From Sphingobacteriaceae bacterium (GTDB lineage: Bacteria; Bacteroidota; Bacteroidia; Sphingobacteriales; Sphingobacteriaceae): a stretch of 64,000 nucleotides of DNA. The stretch lies in NCBI GenBank assembly GCA_029266635.1, contig JAQSWM010000004.1, positions 310,001 to 374,000 on the forward strand, in the 5' to 3' direction. Within the stretch, counting starts at the first letter, position 1. The number at the start of each line of letters is the position of its first letter. A program made the translations under genes and the position numbers. Under the pieces are notes generated by a model. The model was given only the letters and a program-made list of their open reading frames with translations. It ran no database searches and was not told the DNA's origin. This document shows positions 60,543 through 64,000 of this stretch, one piece after another.

Positions 60543-61921
60543 AATACAGGCTGATTAACCGAGTAATATTTTAGTTCGATGATGTCTGAAGGCACGGCGT
60601 TATTGTTCCAGGATTTGTGGATCGCCAGGGCAGTGCCCATCGCGGTGGCCTGCGCCATTGATGCCGCAAAAACCTCCACTTCGGGAAAAGCCGCCGCGAG
60701 CAGGTGCATATAAATTGAGTTCTTGCTGAATCCGCCATCCACGAAGATGCGCTTAACACCCGCCTGCAGAACAAGCTTTGTAGAATAAACTTGCTGAGCG
60801 ATCATATCGAGCATGAGTTGATGATAAGCTTCTTCATCGCTTACAAACAAATTTAAATCTCTCTGAGAAAATCCGGACTCTTTTAACTTATCCTGAACTG
60901 ACAATGAAGCCGGCGGAATGACCGATCTCAGTTTACTGATGATCTTCGGATTGTACCTGAAAGTTTTATAGCGTGCCGTGTTTTCGTTAAAATGTGATGC
61001 AATGCGATTTACCTGTCGCTCGTGCTCATATCCTGCAAATAAACGGGAGGCTTTCACTGGCTTGCCCTCGTATTGCATATAGCTGAGGCAATCATTCTTA
61101 AGCTCGTTAGCAGTGAGATTTGAGTGATTGAACGGGTTCAGGCTGATGCACCAGGTTCCCGTAGAGAGCAGGATAAACGGCTCAGAAAAGTTGGCGAGGT
61201 ATGGAATAAGGGCTGCCGAGCTATCATGCAGGCCAATTCCTACTTTGTAATTCTTTCCCTGGTAAACTGAATCTATGACTGTATTGGATGGCAATATCGG
61301 CGCAAGCTTTTTTTCCGCTCCTTCAATACGCACCCATTCGTGATAATCGTTTTTCGTAAAGTCCCACAGGTTGGTGTGGCAACCAATACTTGTTATATCA
61401 GAATACGCCTGTTTTGTAATGAGATAACTCATGTACTGAGGCAGATGCAGAGCATATTTTATCTTTTCAAATAGCTGAGGGCGCTCTTTCAACAAGCGAT
61501 AAAGCTGCATGCCCGAATTGAGGCTGCCAAGCACTGGCGAGGCTGTTCTATGGGAAAATGAAACCTCACCACCATAATTCTTGTAGAACTCCGCCTTAAG
61601 CTCTTCAGGATATTCCTTCAGATAATTGTAGAGCGGTGTTAACGGCTCGCCACTTTCATCAATGTAAACGAAGCTTGCTCCGTAAGTAGAGAAATTGATG
61701 GCTTTGATATCATACTGCTTTTCACGCAAAACGTGCTTTAAAGAATCAAAGACAGAAAGGCGTAAGCTCTCAAGGTTCTCGCAGACATCGCCGTCCTCAT
61801 CCATCGTTTCCGTGAACCTGGCTGACCGTTCGTAAACCATCTGGTAGTTCTCGTCGAAGAGGAACAGCTTTTTATTGGTCTTCCCTACATCAAATACTGC
61901 GATAACAGGTATTTTTCCCAT
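60539..61921 (-). CDS. rhaB: Rhamnulokinase-type FGGY carbohydrate kinase
   Basis: 460 aa. FGGY kinase fold: IPVIAVFDVGKTNKKLFLFDE (phosphate-1), FSTYGASFVYID, and LHDSSAALIPYLANFSEPFILLSTGTWCISLNPF (substrate and hinge region), then KRIFVDGGFSKNSIYMHLLAAAFP with the adenosine-binding Gly-Gly. It phosphorylates L-rhamnulose to L-rhamnulose-1-phosphate. It lies 36 bp after the isomerase gene and overlaps lutA by 4 bp. Naming as rhaB rests on context; FGGY specificity is not readable from the sequence alone. Confidence 0.87.
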   Translation of the reverse strand: MGKIPVIAVFDVGKTNKKLFLFDENYQMVYERSARFTETMDEDGDVCENLESLRLSVFDSLKHVLREKQYDIKAINFSTYGASFVYIDESGEPLTPLYNYLKEYPEELKAEFYKNYGGEVSFSHRTASPVLGSLNSGMQLYRLLKERPQLFEKIKYALHLPQYMSYLITKQAYSDITSIGCHTNLWDFTKNDYHEWVRIEGAEKKLAPILPSNTVIDSVYQGKNYKVGIGLHDSSAALIPYLANFSEPFILLSTGTWCISLNPFNHSNLTANELKNDCLSYMQYEGKPVKASRLFAGYEHERQVNRIASHFNENTARYKTFRYNPKIISKLRSVIPPASLSVQDKLKESGFSQRDLNLFVSDEEAYHQLMLDMIAQQVYSTKLVLQAGVKRIFVDGGFSKNSIYMHLLAAAFPEVEVFAASMAQATAMGTALAIHKSWNNNAVPSDIIELKYYSVNQPVL

Positions 61922-61957
61922 TTAGAAATGAAAAGCAAAGAATAAAAGTTTAGCCTT

Positions 61958-63235
61958 TTACAAGCCTGTTGCTACAGTCTTCTGTCCGCGTTGCTTAACC
62001 AACTGCTGTCTTAAACCCAGTTTCCTGTAAAGTTCAAGAGGAGCCAAAGCACCACCGGAACGAAGGCGAGCCTCAGCCACCAGCGGGCGAATGTCTGTGC
62101 GGAAAGCGTTTTGCAGGATCTCCTGGCAACGAGCCACATCATTTGCGTGCTGAGCTTCGGTCAAAGCCTTGCGATCTACAGACAGTGCCTGAGCATACGC
62201 AATCATGATTGCTTCCACAGATTGCAGCAGATCCTCGAGAGGGTCTTTTACGTTGTGCGAAGCGTCAATCATCCAGCCCAGCCCTGTTGCGTGGTCCATT
62301 CCTCTCGCGTCCATCCCTTCAACCAGTTCGTTGAAGATCAGGAAGAGTTGGTACGGCTTAATGCTACCGGTGGTAAGGTCGTCATCACCGTATTTAGAAT
62401 CGTTGAAGTGGAAACCGCCAAGCTTGCCTTCCATTAGCAGAAGCGAAACGATCTGCTCGATGTTTGCGTTTGGCAAATGATGTCCAAGATCAACAAGCGT
62501 GAATGCCTTTTCACCAAGTTTAGTAGCGTAAAGCAGCGACTGTCCCCAGTCGCCAACCGTAGTCGAATAGAAGTTTGGCTCGTAAGCTTTGTACTCTACA
62601 AACATCTTCCAGTTGTCAGGAAGTGCTTTGTAAATTTCCTTTAAACTCTCTAATGTATTCTGAAAAGCTTTACGAAAATTTAGTTGGCCTGGAAAGCATG
62701 AACCATCTGCAAGCCAAACGGTTAAGGAATTCGAACCAAGCTCAATTCCTTGTTTAATTACTTCAATATTATGATCAATAGCTTGCCGGCGCACACTGCT
62801 GTCAACATGCTGCAAGGAACCGAATTTATAGCTCAGCGACGAATCTGGCTGATCCTGAAAGGTATTGGAATTCATGGCATCAAAGCGCAGGCCGTATTGT
62901 GCGGCAAGGGCTTTTGTTGCGGAAGGGTTTTCAGGAATATCCCAGGGAATGTGCAAAGAAATGGCACCACTGGATTGGTTGAGCGCATGCAATAAGCCTA
63001 CATCCTCGATCTTTTCTTCCAGGTTACGTGGCTCTCCGCCAGTGATGGCAAAGCGCCCGAAGCGTGTTCCGCCAGTGCCCAAAGCCCAACTTGGGATTGC
63101 GATCTGGAAATCTATGAGCTTTTTAATTATGCCGTCTGCATCAGAAATCTCACTGGTGATATAAGCAAGCTTCCGCTTATGACCAGACAACGCATCGTTA
63201 TTAAAATCGTCTATTGAATATTTCTCAAGTACCAT
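61958..63235 (-). CDS. rhaI: L-rhamnose isomerase (RhaI-type sugar isomerase)
   Basis: 425 aa xylose-isomerase-like TIM barrel of the RhaI branch (Pseudomonas stutzeri type, unlike E. coli RhaA). SWALGTGGTRFGRF is the family N-terminal motif. NSLTVWLADGSCFPGQLNFR, MFVEYKAYEPNFYSTTVGDWG, TLVDLGHHLPNANIEQ and GGFHFNDSKYGDDDL carry the metal-binding Glu, His and Asp residues. It interconverts L-rhamnose and L-rhamnulose. Downstream of the aldolase/dehydrogenase gene by 18 bp and upstream of the kinase. Confidence 0.92.
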   Translation of the reverse strand: MVLEKYSIDDFNNDALSGHKRKLAYITSEISDADGIIKKLIDFQIAIPSWALGTGGTRFGRFAITGGEPRNLEEKIEDVGLLHALNQSSGAISLHIPWDIPENPSATKALAAQYGLRFDAMNSNTFQDQPDSSLSYKFGSLQHVDSSVRRQAIDHNIEVIKQGIELGSNSLTVWLADGSCFPGQLNFRKAFQNTLESLKEIYKALPDNWKMFVEYKAYEPNFYSTTVGDWGQSLLYATKLGEKAFTLVDLGHHLPNANIEQIVSLLLMEGKLGGFHFNDSKYGDDDLTTGSIKPYQLFLIFNELVEGMDARGMDHATGLGWMIDASHNVKDPLEDLLQSVEAIMIAYAQALSVDRKALTEAQHANDVARCQEILQNAFRTDIRPLVAEARLRSGGALAPLELYRKLGLRQQLVKQRGQKTVATGL

Positions 63236-63253
63236 TCTGTTGTATTTATCAGG

Positions 63254-64000
63254 TTATCGAACAAAAGCCATCGCTACGCCGCCATCCACATTCAGCACGT
63301 TTCCGGTAGATTTATGCAGTAGCCCGCCCACGAAGGCAAAACATGCGTTCGCAATATCATCAGGCAAAATTGTCTCATTCAATAAAGTACGCTTCGCGTA
63401 GAAAGCCGGAAGCTCTTCAACAGTGATGCCGTATGCTTTAGCTCTGCCCTCTGCCCAGCCGCCAGCCCAAATATTGCTGTCGCTGATAACTGCATCGGGG
63501 TTTACCACGTTCACACGGATCCTGTCGCCGCCAAGCTCAGCCGCATTCAATCTGCTTAAATGTAATTGTGCAGCTTTCGCACTGCCGTAACCGGCATTAT
63601 TCGGACCGCTTACAAGCGAGTTCTTGCTCACAATGTTGATCACATCGCCGCCTGTTCCCTGCTTTTTCATGATCTTTACAGCAGCCTGGGTAACCAGGAA
63701 TTGCCCTTTCACCAATACGTCGTACAGCAAATCCCAATCTTTCTCTGTGTGGTCTTCAATAGATTTTGAAATGGACAAGCCAGCGTTGTTTACGACAATA
63801 TCAACTCCACCAAAGGCTAAGGCTGCAACATTTAAGGCTTCTTCAATCTGCTCGGCTTTGGTAACATCTAAAACAGCGGTTGCAGATGAATCTTTTCCAA
63901 ACTTCGATTTAAATTCCTCGACTGCGCCCTGCAAACGCTCTGCGTTCATATCATTCAGGATAACAACCGCTCCCTCCTCTACGAATTTGCGGGCAATAGC
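63254..64000 (-). CDS. C-terminal part of a bifunctional rhamnulose-1-phosphate aldolase/short-chain dehydrogenase (partial)
   Basis: The frame is open to the window edge; 17 codons precede the internal ATG at 63949 and already read as SDR sequence (AIARKFVEEGAVVILND), so the start lies outside. Visible are an SDR domain with NNAGLS, the catalytic NIVSKNSLVSG and YGSAKAA (Tyr-x-x-x-Lys), and NVDGG at the end. The C-terminal WAGGWAEGRAKAYGI insert and the operon setting fit the two-domain RhaD/RhaE enzymes of Bacteroidota. Their aldolase half makes DHAP and L-lactaldehyde, and their SDR half oxidises lactaldehyde to lactate. The aldolase half is not visible here. Confidence 0.85.
   Translation of the reverse strand, partial: AIARKFVEEGAVVILNDMNAERLQGAVEEFKSKFGKDSSATAVLDVTKAEQIEEALNVAALAFGGVDIVVNNAGLSISKSIEDHTEKDWDLLYDVLVKGQFLVTQAAVKIMKKQGTGGDVINIVSKNSLVSGPNNAGYGSAKAAQLHLSRLNAAELGGDRIRVNVVNPDAVISDSNIWAGGWAEGRAKAYGITVEELPAFYAKRTLLNETILPDDIANACFAFVGGLLHKSTGNVLNVDGGVAMAFVR

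Overview
The window looks like chromosome from a member of the Bacteroidota, most likely a Sphingobacteriaceae-type soil or plant bacterium (Pedobacter/Mucilaginibacter-like). Reasons: promoters of the TTTG-N19-TAnnTTTG type, many lipoproteins, arrays of very long multi-PAS histidine kinases, glycoside hydrolases (GH2, GH20, GH43), and a rhamnose operon that carries lutABC and a GntR regulator. The genus is inferred, not proven.

Layout. 1-4075 (minus): tail of a surface-polysaccharide cluster (start of a GT11 fucosyltransferase, Wzx-type flippase, an unrecognised protein, two GT2 glycosyltransferases). 4195-12854: a hydrolase-fold lipoprotein with a degenerate active site, a polysaccharide deacetylase, pyrG, yidC, a small EamA transporter, a dTDP-4-dehydrorhamnose reductase and argS. 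13060-25100: a signalling block, all on plus: a seven-PAS kinase, a GH43 lipoprotein, a broken coiled-coil kinase with its broken response regulator, a REC-PAS-GAF kinase paralogous to the first one, and a single-domain response regulator. 25122-35805: AlkB-like dioxygenase, small stress/envelope proteins, GH2, a BNR protein divergent from a membrane-anchored winged-helix regulator, tRNA-Arg, aminotransferase IV, rluD, a DAACS symporter. 35825-37278: intergenic repeats, an ECF sigma factor and its overlapping membrane protein.

37279-40009 is the most striking part: a visibly A+T-richer two-gene cassette, an ABC-type AAA ATPase followed 2 bp later by a DUF4435/TOPRIM protein. This is the gene pair of the PARIS anti-phage system (AriA/AriB). 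It is bracketed by related hairpin repeats, with paired direct repeats in the leader.

40044-47378: a YncE-like/phosphatase fusion, LEA-like low-complexity secreted proteins, an outer-membrane-type protein and an OmpR/histidine-kinase pair. 47375-53447: gmhB, dinB, a 2H phosphoesterase, a phosphodiester glycosidase, a SIMPL lipoprotein, tRNA-Lys, an SGNH lipoprotein and a GreA/Rnk-like factor. 53887-64000 (minus): a single-direction run. Read from the right edge it is rhamnulose-1-P aldolase/dehydrogenase (partial), rhamnose isomerase, rhamnulokinase, lutA, lutB, lutC, GntR regulator, then GH20 and a secreted TIM-barrel protein. The first six give a complete inferred path from L-rhamnose through lactaldehyde and lactate to pyruvate.

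Several housekeeping genes (argS, rluD, gmhB, dinB) have a perfect TAnnTTTG -10-like box ending only 3-6 nt before the ATG, so leaderless mRNAs are likely; this also decides their start codons.
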